Assembly (NCBI GenBank): GCA_910577105.1
Contig: CAJTMB010000008.1
Coordinates: 1-64,000 of the forward strand
Length of the DNA: 64,000 bases
Reading direction: 5' to 3'
DNA from: an uncultured Lachnospiraceae bacterium
GTDB taxonomy: Bacteria > Bacillota > Clostridia > Lachnospirales > Lachnospiraceae
Notes under the pieces: generated by a model
What the model saw: only the letters and a program-made list of their open reading frames with translations
Databases searched by the model: none
What the model was told of the DNA's origin: nothing
Made by a program: the position numbers and the translations under genes
Shown here: in pieces, positions 32,649 through 41,116 of the stretch
How the letters are laid out: every line of letters begins with the position of its first letter
How positions within the stretch are numbered: position 1 is the stretch's first letter

Positions 32649-35600
32649 ATGAAAAAGATGTTTAATCGTAGCAAGAGATTACGGGAAGAGAATCCCTTGA
32701 ATGATGATTTGGAATACATGGATGACGCATATTACGAAGAGGGGGAAGATGCCTTTTACGAAGAGGAAGAAGATTTCGGTGATGAGGCATATTATGCGGA
32801 TGAAGAAGGCGCTGCAGACGAGGCATATTATGCGGATGAAGAAGGCGCTGCAGACGAGGCATATTATGCGGATGAAGAAGACGCTGCAGACGAGGCATAT
32901 TATGCGGATGAAGAAGATGCCGGGGAAGAGACATATTTTGAGGAAGAAGAATTTACGGAAGAGGCTTCGTATTTTGAAGATGAGGATGCATTTTATGAAG
33001 ATGCCGAAGACAACGGTTATTTTGAGGATATGGAAGACTTTTCCGAAGATGGCCTGATATATGCTGATGAAGAGGAAGAAGCGTATGTTCCCGTTCTGGA
33101 CACTGTGCGGGGAGAAAATATTTTTCAGAAACTCTGGTATAAGATGCTCCATATGAGTACCATGGATAAAATTGTTACCACTACGGGTGTGCTGGTATTG
33201 GTGATGGCGCTTGTGACAGGGGCTGTTTATGTCAGCGCCCGCTTTCTGGACAAACAAGTGGTATCCTTTGATACGGTGGGCAACCAGCTGGACAACGTCA
33301 CACTGATTGGTGAGCAGGGACTGACGGCAGTTGCGGATGCCGAGCTGGCAAGGCTTTCGGTGGCAGGAGCGATTGAAGAAGACAAAGATTACGACGAGGA
33401 AGAGTATACAAAAGAAGTCAGCGTATCGATTAACATGACTTCCATTGAAAAGGACCTTAAAGTCAAGTTTGTCAACAGCAAGACCAACAAGCTGATTGCC
33501 AATGTGCCTTTCTCCATTTCCGTGACAACGCCAAGCGGAAAAACGGAAACGTGGACGGATGATGACATGGACGGCATTATCTATAAAACCGGTATTGAAC
33601 ACGGGAATTATACGGTTGCCATGAATGAACTTACGGACAGCAAGTATAAGGATTATCTGATTTCCACGGATGGACAGAAAGTAACCGTTAAAAAAGAAAT
33701 TGCTTACCAGAAAGTTGACGTTGCCGATGAAATAAAGGATGAATCCGAAATCGACTCCAAGAAAGAAGACACAAAAGATAAAGAAACCGAGGTGGAATCC
33801 ATCCTGACGGATACCGTAGCCTGGGTAGAGTCTACAAAGACAACGGTTGGGGAGACTTACACGGCAGTTCCCAAAACACAGGTTCCGGCGCCTCTTACGA
33901 CGGCAAAAACCACAAGTTTTATGCGAACGGCGGCTGTTACCATGAACAATCTGGAACTGACGGAAGGCAGTACGGGTTCTGTGGCAGTCACTGCACCGGA
34001 CGGAGTCACTTTTGAAAATATTTCTTATACGAGCAGTGATGCTTCAGTGGCAACTGTAAGTGCGGATGGGCAGGTAACTGCATTGAAAGCGGGTACTGCA
34101 ACGATTTCTTTTCAGGCAACCGGCAAAAAGACGGATGATTCCGTGAGTGGCGGGACGTCGGAAGAAATATACACGGGTTCCTGCGTCATTACCGTGAAGG
34201 CGGCGCCTCCCGCTACTGTTCCGGTAACGGGGATTACCTTGAATAAATCAGCTCTGTCCCTTACAAAAGACGGCACGGAAACGCTGACGGCGGCTGTTGT
34301 CCCAGAGAATGCCACAAACAAAGAATTGAAGTGGGAAAGTTCGGACAGCACTGTTGCGACAGTTGATGCAGCAGGAAAAGTAACGGCATTAAAGGCCGGA
34401 AAGACAACCATTACGGTTTCTTCCGTGTCTGATTCCAACATAAAAGCAACCTGTGAAGTGACGGTTGCGGAGGCCGCGGAAACAAGAACCCTGACTTTAA
34501 GCCAGACAGCCTTAAATATGGCGCCGAACGGTACTCTTGCATTTACCGCAGCTATCGGGAACTCTGTTTCAGGAGGCACCGTCACCGGAACGATTACCGC
34601 AAAAAGCGACAATACTGCGGTAGCCGATGTCAAGGTGGAAAATAACAACGGAAAAGCTACGATTACCGTTACGGCAAAAGCTGCCGGAACAGCAAAAATC
34701 ACGGTAATCATTGACGGTACCGCAATCAGCCAGATATGTACGGTTACGGTCGGTAACAGGACCATAACGCTGGATAAGGCAACCATAAGTGTGCTGACCG
34801 GAAGCAGTGCGGACTGTACGGCAGTCATAACCGGCACAGGCGGTACTGTTACGGCGGAAACCACTGACAGTAAGATTGCCACGGCAAAAGTGACGACTTC
34901 CGCGGCGGATGGAAAGACAACAGCCAAAGTTACCGTTACGGGTGTGGCGGCAGGTTCGGCAACCATCACCGTGACATACAAGGAAAACGGCGCGGAACTT
35001 AAGAAAACCTTTACGGTTACTGTTGTCGCAAACACTACTTTGCTGAAACTGGCAGACGGCAGACAGCTCTGGGTACTGGTATCCGATAACAAATACAGGG
35101 AAGCCAATTATGCGGATTATTACAATACCGCAATTACCACATTTTATGTAAGGGCAGAAGGAACAGTGAAGTATACAGGCTGGCAGACGCTGGACGGGAA
35201 ACTGTATTATTTTGACGCCAGCGGCAAAAAGGTTACCGGCGAACAGGTCATTCAAGGCGCAAAGTATAATTTTGCCAGTGATGGCTCCCTTGTTGTGGGA
35301 AGCGGCGCATTTGGCATTGATGTATCCAAGTGGAACGGCACCATAGACTGGCAGGCGGTAAAAAACTCCGGCGTCAATTATGTGATTATCCGGTGCGGAT
35401 ACAGGGGCTCTTCGACGGGCGCGCTGGTGGAAGACCCTAAGTTTCGGGCAAATATAAAAGGTGCGTCAGATGCCGGCATCAAAGTGGGTATTTACTTCTT
35501 CTCCCAGGCAGTAAACAGGAATGAGGCGGTGGAAGAAGCGTCCATGGTATTGGAACTCATCAAAGGATACAAGATATCCTATCCTGTATTTCTGGATGTG

Positions 35601-35897
35601 GAATCTTCCGGCGGACGTGCGGACGGCATTGACAAAAATACCAGAACGGATGTCATCAAGGCCTTTTGTGAGACCATTCAGAACTCCGGTTATACTGCAG
35701 GCGTATATGCAAACAAAAGCTGGCTGACAAACAAGATTGATGCAGGACAGCTTAGCAGGTACAAAATCTGGCTTGCGCAGTATGCTTCCACACCTACTTA
35801 CACCGGCAGATATGACATGTGGCAGTATAAGTCCACGGGCAGGGTAACCGGTATCAGCGGCAATGTGGATTTAAATTTAAGTTATTTGGGATACTAA
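32649..35897 (+). CDS. Cell-surface GH25 muramidase with acidic N-tail and Big2 domains
   Basis: A 1082-aa surface protein. In order: a very acidic Asp/Glu/Tyr-rich cytoplasmic tail (about 15-147) with four 12-residue repeats; a membrane helix (about 174-197); a SpaA/prealbumin-like domain (about 260-360); a linker; about four Big2/Ig-like domains (about 430-795), with signatures such as SSDSTVATVDAAGKVTALKA; YG-type wall-binding repeats (GWQTLDGKLYYFDASGKKV, about 840-880); and a C-terminal GH25 domain from FGIDVSKWNG (about 893) to the end. The catalytic acids are in YPVFLDVES. It should cleave the MurNAc-GlcNAc bond of peptidoglycan outside the cell. A paralogue lies at 38173-39435 beyond rmlB and rmlA. 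Confidence 0.85.
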   Translation: MKKMFNRSKRLREENPLNDDLEYMDDAYYEEGEDAFYEEEEDFGDEAYYADEEGAADEAYYADEEGAADEAYYADEEDAADEAYYADEEDAGEETYFEEEEFTEEASYFEDEDAFYEDAEDNGYFEDMEDFSEDGLIYADEEEEAYVPVLDTVRGENIFQKLWYKMLHMSTMDKIVTTTGVLVLVMALVTGAVYVSARFLDKQVVSFDTVGNQLDNVTLIGEQGLTAVADAELARLSVAGAIEEDKDYDEEEYTKEVSVSINMTSIEKDLKVKFVNSKTNKLIANVPFSISVTTPSGKTETWTDDDMDGIIYKTGIEHGNYTVAMNELTDSKYKDYLISTDGQKVTVKKEIAYQKVDVADEIKDESEIDSKKEDTKDKETEVESILTDTVAWVESTKTTVGETYTAVPKTQVPAPLTTAKTTSFMRTAAVTMNNLELTEGSTGSVAVTAPDGVTFENISYTSSDASVATVSADGQVTALKAGTATISFQATGKKTDDSVSGGTSEEIYTGSCVITVKAAPPATVPVTGITLNKSALSLTKDGTETLTAAVVPENATNKELKWESSDSTVATVDAAGKVTALKAGKTTITVSSVSDSNIKATCEVTVAEAAETRTLTLSQTALNMAPNGTLAFTAAIGNSVSGGTVTGTITAKSDNTAVADVKVENNNGKATITVTAKAAGTAKITVIIDGTAISQICTVTVGNRTITLDKATISVLTGSSADCTAVITGTGGTVTAETTDSKIATAKVTTSAADGKTTAKVTVTGVAAGSATITVTYKENGAELKKTFTVTVVANTTLLKLADGRQLWVLVSDNKYREANYADYYNTAITTFYVRAEGTVKYTGWQTLDGKLYYFDASGKKVTGEQVIQGAKYNFASDGSLVVGSGAFGIDVSKWNGTIDWQAVKNSGVNYVIIRCGYRGSSTGALVEDPKFRANIKGASDAGIKVGIYFFSQAVNRNEAVEEASMVLELIKGYKISYPVFLDVESSGGRADGIDKNTRTDVIKAFCETIQNSGYTAGVYANKSWLTNKIDAGQLSRYKIWLAQYASTPTYTGRYDMWQYKSTGRVTGISGNVDLNLSYLGY
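32781..32924 (+). repeat. Four tandem 36-bp coding repeats
   Basis: Units start at 32781, 32817, 32853 and 32889; each encodes a variant of DEAYYADEEGAA. The copies are almost identical, as expected for recent slippage or recombination. The 36-bp unit keeps the reading frame, so copy number can change without frameshift. Confidence 0.9.
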
Positions 35898-35931
35898 TCC
35901 TAAAAATACAGAAAGCAATGAGGGATATTTT

Positions 35932-37017
35932 ATGAGGACTTATCTTGTAACAGGAGGAGCAGGTTTTATCGGTTCCAATTACATTCACTATATGTTCAAA
36001 AAGTATGGTGATACCATCAGGATTATCAATGTGGATGCCCTGACTTATGCCGGTAATCTGGAAAATCTCAAGGAAGTGGAAAACAGGGATAATTACAGTT
36101 TTGTCAAAGCAGACATTTGTGATAAGGAAGCGATTCGCAAGGTGTTTGCAGAGAATGATATCGACCGTGTGGTTCACTTTGCGGCAGAAAGCCATGTGGA
36201 CAGAAGCATCCGCAATCCTGAAGTATTTGTTAAGACCAATGTTTTAGGAACGGCAGTGCTGTTAAACAGTGCAAAAGAGGCATGGGAATTACCTGACGGC
36301 ACGTTCAATGAAGGCAAGAAGTTCCTGCATGTCTCCACGGATGAAGTATACGGCTCCCTTCCCGATGACGACGATGCTTTCTTTTATGAAACATCACCGT
36401 ATGAGCCCCACAGCCCTTATTCGGCAAGCAAGGCAAGTTCGGACATGCTGGTAAAATCCTATATGGACACCTACCATTTTCCTGCCAACATTACCAACTG
36501 CTCCAACAATTACGGACCTTATCAGTTCCCGGAAAAACTGATTCCCCTTATTATCAACAATGCCCTGCAGGGAAAGAAGCTTCCGGTGTACGGCGATGGA
36601 AAAAATGTCCGTGACTGGCTGTACGTGGAGGACCATGCCAAAGCCATCGACATGGTGCAGGAGCAGGGCAGATTGTTTGAAACCTACAATATCGGCGGAC
36701 ACAACGAGAAACAGAATATTGAAATTATCAATATCATTCTTGAAACCCTGCAGGAAATGCTGCCGGATACGGATGAACGAAAATCTCTCGTTTCCAAAGA
36801 CCTGATAACCTATGTGGAGGACCGCAAAGGCCATGACAGAAGATACGCCATTGCGCCCGACAAGATAAAAGCGGAAATCGGCTGGTATCCCGAAACCATG
36901 TTCAAAGAAGGCATCAAAAAAACGATAGCCTGGTACTTTACACATGAAGACTGGATGAAAAACGTCACCAGCGGCGACTACCAAAAATATTATAACGAAA
37001 TGTACGAAGAAAAATAA
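35932..37017 (+). CDS. rfbB: dTDP-glucose 4,6-dehydratase
   Basis: A 361-aa extended SDR that dehydrates dTDP-glucose to dTDP-4-keto-6-deoxyglucose. GGAGFIGSN at about residues 7-15 binds NAD; AAESHVDRSI, HVSTDEVYGSL and YSASKASSD (YxxxK) are diagnostic of RmlB, and NNYGPYQFPEKLIPL follows. The product can feed both RmlC at 39483 and WecE at 28194. GAGGGA upstream is the RBS; 34 bp separate it from the muramidase gene. Confidence 0.95.
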   Translation: MRTYLVTGGAGFIGSNYIHYMFKKYGDTIRIINVDALTYAGNLENLKEVENRDNYSFVKADICDKEAIRKVFAENDIDRVVHFAAESHVDRSIRNPEVFVKTNVLGTAVLLNSAKEAWELPDGTFNEGKKFLHVSTDEVYGSLPDDDDAFFYETSPYEPHSPYSASKASSDMLVKSYMDTYHFPANITNCSNNYGPYQFPEKLIPLIINNALQGKKLPVYGDGKNVRDWLYVEDHAKAIDMVQEQGRLFETYNIGGHNEKQNIEIINIILETLQEMLPDTDERKSLVSKDLITYVEDRKGHDRRYAIAPDKIKAEIGWYPETMFKEGIKKTIAWYFTHEDWMKNVTSGDYQKYYNEMYEEK

Positions 37018-37089
37018 TATCACAGAAATTTGCGGCATACGCTGCCGTAAAAGATTTTTATAGGCTCCTGCCTGCTTTTTTGGCACACA

Positions 37090-37224
37090 GCCCTTTTGGA
37101 GAAATATTCCCTAAGGAGCCCTTAATAAAACGTTGGCACTTGGCGAGGTATTTTTCGAGCCTAGTGCCATTACGTTTTATTAGAGCGAAAGCGCGGCGAC
37201 GGGGGAATATTTCTCCAAAAGGGC
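37090..37224. repeat. 135-bp nested palindromic element
   Basis: Outer arms 37090-37111 and 37203-37224 are perfectly complementary over 22 bp. Inner arms 37123-37133 with 37172-37182 (11 bp) and 37134-37140 with 37163-37169 (7 bp) are separated only by a 2-nt bulge. It could be a MITE-like remnant, a REP/BIME-type element or a large RNA hairpin. No transposase and no clear target-site duplication are seen. Confidence 0.75.
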
Positions 37225-37255
37225 GTCCCTTGCCGGAAACATGACGTTTTGGGGA

Positions 37256-37284
37256 TAGGCATTTTCCCACATTTATGTTAGAAT
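37256..37284 (+). promoter_or_regulatory. Promoter candidate for rmlA
   Basis: TAGGCA (37256-37261) and TAGAAT (37279-37284), spacing 17 bp, downstream of the palindromic element and 30 bp before the start codon. Confidence 0.4.
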
Positions 37285-37313
37285 ATAAAATATATAACGA
37301 AAAGGAGTATTTC

Positions 37314-38183
37314 ATGAAAGGAATTATACTGGCCGGAGGCTCCGGCACCAGACTGTACCCGCTTACCAAAGCGATATCCAAACAGATTATGCCTGTCTAT
37401 GACAAGCCAATGATATATTATCCGCTTTCCATCCTGATGCTTGCAGGCATCCGTGAGGTGCTGATTATTTCCACGCCCAGGGATTTGCCGGTATTTGAGG
37501 AACTTCTCGGAGACGGAAGCCAGCTTGGCATGGAGTTTTCCTACGCGGTGCAGGAACAGCCCAGGGGACTTGCGGACGCCTTTATCATCGGTGCGGATTT
37601 TATCGGCAGCGACAGGGTGGCGCTGGTGCTGGGAGATAATATATTCTACGGACAAAGCTTTTCGAGGATACTCAGGGAAGCGGCATGCCGGGAAAAAGGG
37701 GCAACCATATTCGGTTACTATGTCAGGGACCCGCGGGAATACGGGGTTGTGGAGTTTGATGAGAACGGCAGGGCGTTATCCATTGAGGAAAAGCCCCAAA
37801 ACCCCAAGAGCAATTATGCTGTTCCGGGGCTGTATTTTTATGACAATGACGTGGTGGAGATTGCAAAAAACGTGAAGCCTTCCGCAAGGGGGGAAATTGA
37901 AATCACCAGCATCAATAATGAGTATTTACGGAGGGGAACCCTTTATGTGGAAACCTTGGGCAGGGGATTTGCCTGGCTGGATACGGGCAACCATGACGCC
38001 CTTCTGGATGCGGCGGATTTTGTGGCGGCATTTCAGAAACGGCAGGGGCTATACATTTCCTGTATTGAGGAAATTGCATTTAAGAGAGGCTTTATCACGA
38101 GGGAGCAGCTGTTAGAGCTGGCAAAGCCTCTTATGAAAACCAATTACGGACAGTATCTGACAGAGGTTGCAAATGGACTCTAA
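37314..38183 (+). CDS. rfbA: Glucose-1-phosphate thymidylyltransferase
   Basis: A 289-aa nucleotidyltransferase that makes dTDP-glucose from glucose-1-phosphate and dTTP, the first step of dTDP-sugar synthesis. LAGGSGTRLYPLT near the N-terminus, KPMIYYPLS, LGDNIFYGQ and GFAWLDTGNHDALL are textbook RmlA motifs, and the length matches the family. ATG 37314 follows AAGGAG at the proper distance; the in-frame ATG at 37275 lies in the promoter. Glucose-1-phosphate can come from the phosphoglucomutase at 48389. It overlaps the next gene by 11 bp. Confidence 0.95.
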   Translation: MKGIILAGGSGTRLYPLTKAISKQIMPVYDKPMIYYPLSILMLAGIREVLIISTPRDLPVFEELLGDGSQLGMEFSYAVQEQPRGLADAFIIGADFIGSDRVALVLGDNIFYGQSFSRILREAACREKGATIFGYYVRDPREYGVVEFDENGRALSIEEKPQNPKSNYAVPGLYFYDNDVVEIAKNVKPSARGEIEITSINNEYLRRGTLYVETLGRGFAWLDTGNHDALLDAADFVAAFQKRQGLYISCIEEIAFKRGFITREQLLELAKPLMKTNYGQYLTEVANGL

Positions 38184-39435
38184 GACAAAAAAACTTGCGG
38201 TGACTGCCGCTGTTTCCACAATGCTTTTCATTGCCCTGACAGTCATTCTTATCAACGGCGGTGCGGCAAAAAGCACACAGGGCAAAGCAGAAACGACAGT
38301 GCCTTCGGATACATCGCAGCAGGGGTCAGGCATGGTTTATCTGGATGGACAGATAGGAAATGATTTGTCTGCTTTCCTGCGGGATGAAACTTTTTTTGAT
38401 TCGGAAGAAAATGAATATCTGGACCGGCTCCGCGATGAGCAGAACCGGCTTTCCCTGATAGTGACATCCATTGAAAAGGATTTGCGTATTCAGGTTGTGG
38501 ACAATGACAATGAACCGGTAAAAGGAGAAAGCTTTTTTGTATCTCTGGATGGCGTTGGTGAGTATAAGGATTTGGACAAGGACGGCGTCATCTACATCGG
38601 GGATTTACCGGCAGGGGATTATGAAGTATCCTTAAAGCCGCTGGAAGGCTACAGGGTGCCGTCCGGCAGCACGAAGGTAAGGGTAAAGGACAAAGTGGAG
38701 TATCTGGTAATAGATGACATTTCCCTGTTAATCAAGACGGAAGAAGAGATTGATGCGGAAGCGGAAGACAGCGCCCAGGCCATTGACGATGCCGACAAGA
38801 CAGAAATCAAAACGGCCCAGTCCCTGACGGGCAATGCCGTACTGGGCATTGACGTTTCCAAATGGCAGGGTGAGATTGACTGGGACCAGGTGAAGAGCGA
38901 AGGGGTAGAATTTGCCATTATCCGGTGCGGATACCGCGGTTCCGTAACGGGAAGCTTAGTGGAGGACCCTTACTTTGCCCAGAACATAAAAGCAGCGAAA
39001 GCGGCAGGCATCAAGGTAGGCGTATACTTTTTTACACAGGCGGTAAATGAAGTGGAGGCTGTTGAGGAAGCCAGCATGGTAGTGAGCCTGATACGGGATT
39101 ATGAACTGGAATATCCGGTTTTCATCGACACGGAAGGAGCAGGCGGGGAAGGTCGTGCCGATGGTCTGGATGTGGGTGTGCGTACGGCTGTGTGCGATGC
39201 TTTCTGCACTACCATAGAAAATGCGGGATATAAGGCAGGCGTTTATGCAAGCCGGAACTGGTATAATAAGAGACTTGAAACCGCAAAACTGGAAAAATAT
39301 ACCATATGGCTGGCGGAATACCGCAGTGCGCCGATTTATCAGGGATATTACCAGATGTGGCAGTACACTTCCAAGGGCAGTATTGCGGGGATAAAAGGAA
39401 AAGTGGACATGAACATCAGCTATCTGGGATATTAA
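38173..39435 (+). CDS. Membrane-anchored GH25 muramidase
   Basis: A 420-aa protein with a short N-terminal anchor (about residues 9-29), a SpaA-like beta domain (about 97-190, starting SIEKDLRIQVVDND) shared with 32649-35897, a short acidic linker and a C-terminal GH25 domain from LGIDVSKWQG (about 228) to the end. The catalytic acids lie in YPVFIDTEG. It lacks Big2 and YG repeats, so it is a compact paralogue. The start overlaps the 3' end of rmlA by 11 bp, coupling a wall hydrolase to nucleotide-sugar synthesis. Expected site of action is peptidoglycan near the membrane. Confidence 0.85.
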   Translation: MDSKTKKLAVTAAVSTMLFIALTVILINGGAAKSTQGKAETTVPSDTSQQGSGMVYLDGQIGNDLSAFLRDETFFDSEENEYLDRLRDEQNRLSLIVTSIEKDLRIQVVDNDNEPVKGESFFVSLDGVGEYKDLDKDGVIYIGDLPAGDYEVSLKPLEGYRVPSGSTKVRVKDKVEYLVIDDISLLIKTEEEIDAEAEDSAQAIDDADKTEIKTAQSLTGNAVLGIDVSKWQGEIDWDQVKSEGVEFAIIRCGYRGSVTGSLVEDPYFAQNIKAAKAAGIKVGVYFFTQAVNEVEAVEEASMVVSLIRDYELEYPVFIDTEGAGGEGRADGLDVGVRTAVCDAFCTTIENAGYKAGVYASRNWYNKRLETAKLEKYTIWLAEYRSAPIYQGYYQMWQYTSKGSIAGIKGKVDMNISYLGY

Positions 39436-39482
39436 CAGAGCGGTTTTTACGAAACAAAAAGTAGGAAAGGACAGGAATCGGT

Positions 39483-40040
39483 ATGGGAAAGATAACAGTG
39501 GAAACATGTGAAATCGAAGGATTGAAAGTAATAACGCCGCAGGTGCTCGGGGATGCAAGGGGTTATTTTATGGAGAGTTACAATTATAATGATTATAAGG
39601 CGGCAGGCATTGACCAGATTTTTGTGCAGGATAATCAGTCGGCCTCCAAAAGGGGTGTGCTTCGCGGCCTGCATTTCCAAAAGGAATTTCCTCAGGACAA
39701 GCTGGTAAGGGTGATAAGGGGAGAAGTTTTTGACGTAGCGGTGGACTTACGCCCGGGGTCTCCCACCTTTGGGAAATGGCATGGTGAAATCCTGTCGGAA
39801 GAAAACAAGAAGCAGTTTTTTGTGCCTCGAAATTTTGCACATGGATTTCTGGTACTGTCTGAGTATGCGGAGTTTTTTTACAAATGCACGGAGTTTTACC
39901 ATCCGGGGGATGAAGGCGGACTGATGTGGAACGATGCTGAGATTGGTGTAAAGTGGCCCCTTCAGGAAGGCGTGGAGCTTATTTTCTCCGAAAGGGATAC
40001 GAAGTGGGAAAGTTTTAAGGCTTACAAAGAAAAGATGTGA
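39483..40040 (+). CDS. rfbC: dTDP-4-dehydrorhamnose 3,5-epimerase
   Basis: A 185-aa cupin-fold epimerase that turns dTDP-4-keto-6-deoxyglucose into dTDP-4-keto-L-rhamnose. GVLRGLHFQ with the catalytic His, KLVRVIRGEVFDVAVDLR, and FVPRNFAHGFLVLS are family signatures. The length of 185 aa is normal. It is the third rml gene; the reductase rmlD is not found in this window. The stop overlaps the possible GTG start of the ABC permease gene. Confidence 0.95.
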   Translation: MGKITVETCEIEGLKVITPQVLGDARGYFMESYNYNDYKAAGIDQIFVQDNQSASKRGVLRGLHFQKEFPQDKLVRVIRGEVFDVAVDLRPGSPTFGKWHGEILSEENKKQFFVPRNFAHGFLVLSEYAEFFYKCTEFYHPGDEGGLMWNDAEIGVKWPLQEGVELIFSERDTKWESFKAYKEKM

Positions 40041-40060
40041 AGGGAAAGTACGCTTGTGTT

Positions 40061-41068
40061 ATGCAGAAGATTCAGTTGAAGGGTAAAATTTCTAAAAAAA
40101 CAGGCATATTTATTTTTTGCGCATTGGGATTTATTATGGCGCTTGTGATTGTCCTGCACCACAATCCCAATGATGCTTTGCAGGAGGAAATACTGAAAAA
40201 GATTTTGTCCTGCGCGGTGATTCTGGCATCCTGTATTCTTTTCGGAATATTGTACGACAAATTGACCAGCCTGCCGGTGGAACTGTACCAGAACAGGCGC
40301 CTTATTTGGAAACTGGCAAAGAACGATTTCAAAAAAAGGTATGCAGGTTCCTATCTGGGTATTGTGTGGGCTATGGTACAGCCGGTAGTGACCGTGGTGA
40401 TGTACTGGCTGGTTTTTGATGTCATTATGCATGGCGCCGGCATGGCGATGCGGGGCGGCGGGGATATTCCCTTTGTACTCTTTCTGACATCGGGACTGGT
40501 TCCGTGGTTCTATTTCAACGAGGCGTGGACAAACGGTACACAGGCACTGCTGGAGTATAATTATCTGGTTAAAAAAGTAGTGTTTAAAATCAGCATCCTT
40601 CCCATTATCAAGGTAATCGGCGCGACCTTTGTACATGCTTTTTTTGTCTGCATTCTTTTGGTGATAGCCGCATTTTACGGATATTATCCTACGGTTTATA
40701 CGTTACAGATTTTTTATTACAGTTTCTGCACATTTATTCTGGTGCTGGCCCTAAGCTATACGACCTGCGCGCTGGTTGTGTTTATGAGGGATATCGGGCA
40801 GATTATCGTAATTGTTTTGCAGATTGGCATGTGGGCGACGCCCATTATGTGGGATTTTGGCGCAATCAGTGAGGGTTGGGCCGTGTTTTTAAAACTAAAC
40901 CCCATGGTATATATTGTCAATGGGTACAGAAGTTCTGTTTATGAACACTCGTGGTTTTTTGAAGACTTTTTTTCCACCATGTATTTCTGGATTATTACGG
41001 TGGTATTGTTTGGCATAGGCGCGTTGGTATTTAAACGCCTGAAGGTACATTTTGCGGATGTTCTTTAA
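40061..41068 (+). CDS. Polysaccharide ABC exporter permease (Wzm/TagG-like)
   Basis: About 335 aa with eight hydrophobic segments: two N-terminal ones, then a six-helix ABC-2 permease starting near KLAKNDFKKRYAGSYLGIVWAMVQPV, which is the family hallmark. The C-terminal MWATPIMWD and NPMVYIVNGYR are also typical of Wzm/RfbA/TagG permeases. It forms the channel for export of an undecaprenyl-linked glycan. The start is uncertain: GTG 40037, overlapping the rmlC stop, or ATG 40061 with AGGGAAAG 12 nt upstream. The extra N-terminal helices are unusual for this family. The ATPase gene follows. Confidence 0.85.
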   Translation: MQKIQLKGKISKKTGIFIFCALGFIMALVIVLHHNPNDALQEEILKKILSCAVILASCILFGILYDKLTSLPVELYQNRRLIWKLAKNDFKKRYAGSYLGIVWAMVQPVVTVVMYWLVFDVIMHGAGMAMRGGGDIPFVLFLTSGLVPWFYFNEAWTNGTQALLEYNYLVKKVVFKISILPIIKVIGATFVHAFFVCILLVIAAFYGYYPTVYTLQIFYYSFCTFILVLALSYTTCALVVFMRDIGQIIVIVLQIGMWATPIMWDFGAISEGWAVFLKLNPMVYIVNGYRSSVYEHSWFFEDFFSTMYFWIITVVLFGIGALVFKRLKVHFADVL

Positions 41069-41116
41069 TCTATCTTGAAGGGATTGGCCGCATTGGCGGT
41101 GTTTAAGGGTATAAAC

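Larger units (their letters stand above)
37018..37313. other. 296-bp structured intergenic region before rmlA
   Basis: Contains a small hairpin CGGCA/TGCCG (37033-37047), the long palindromic element 37090-37224, a promoter candidate TAGGCA-17-TAGAAT (37256-37284) and the rmlA RBS AAGGAG. No gene is seen. Confidence 0.6.

Noticed and set aside
32679..33602. Long minus-strand open frame (about 307 codons) antisense to the muramidase gene
   Set aside because: It is the shadow of the acidic repeat region; composition is Ile/Phe-rich low complexity and no RBS or domain supports it.
34112..35107. Long minus-strand open frame (about 331 codons) antisense to the Big2 domains
   Set aside because: A Val/Ser/Ala-rich complement of Thr/Ala-rich Big2 repeats; no start signal and no recognisable family.
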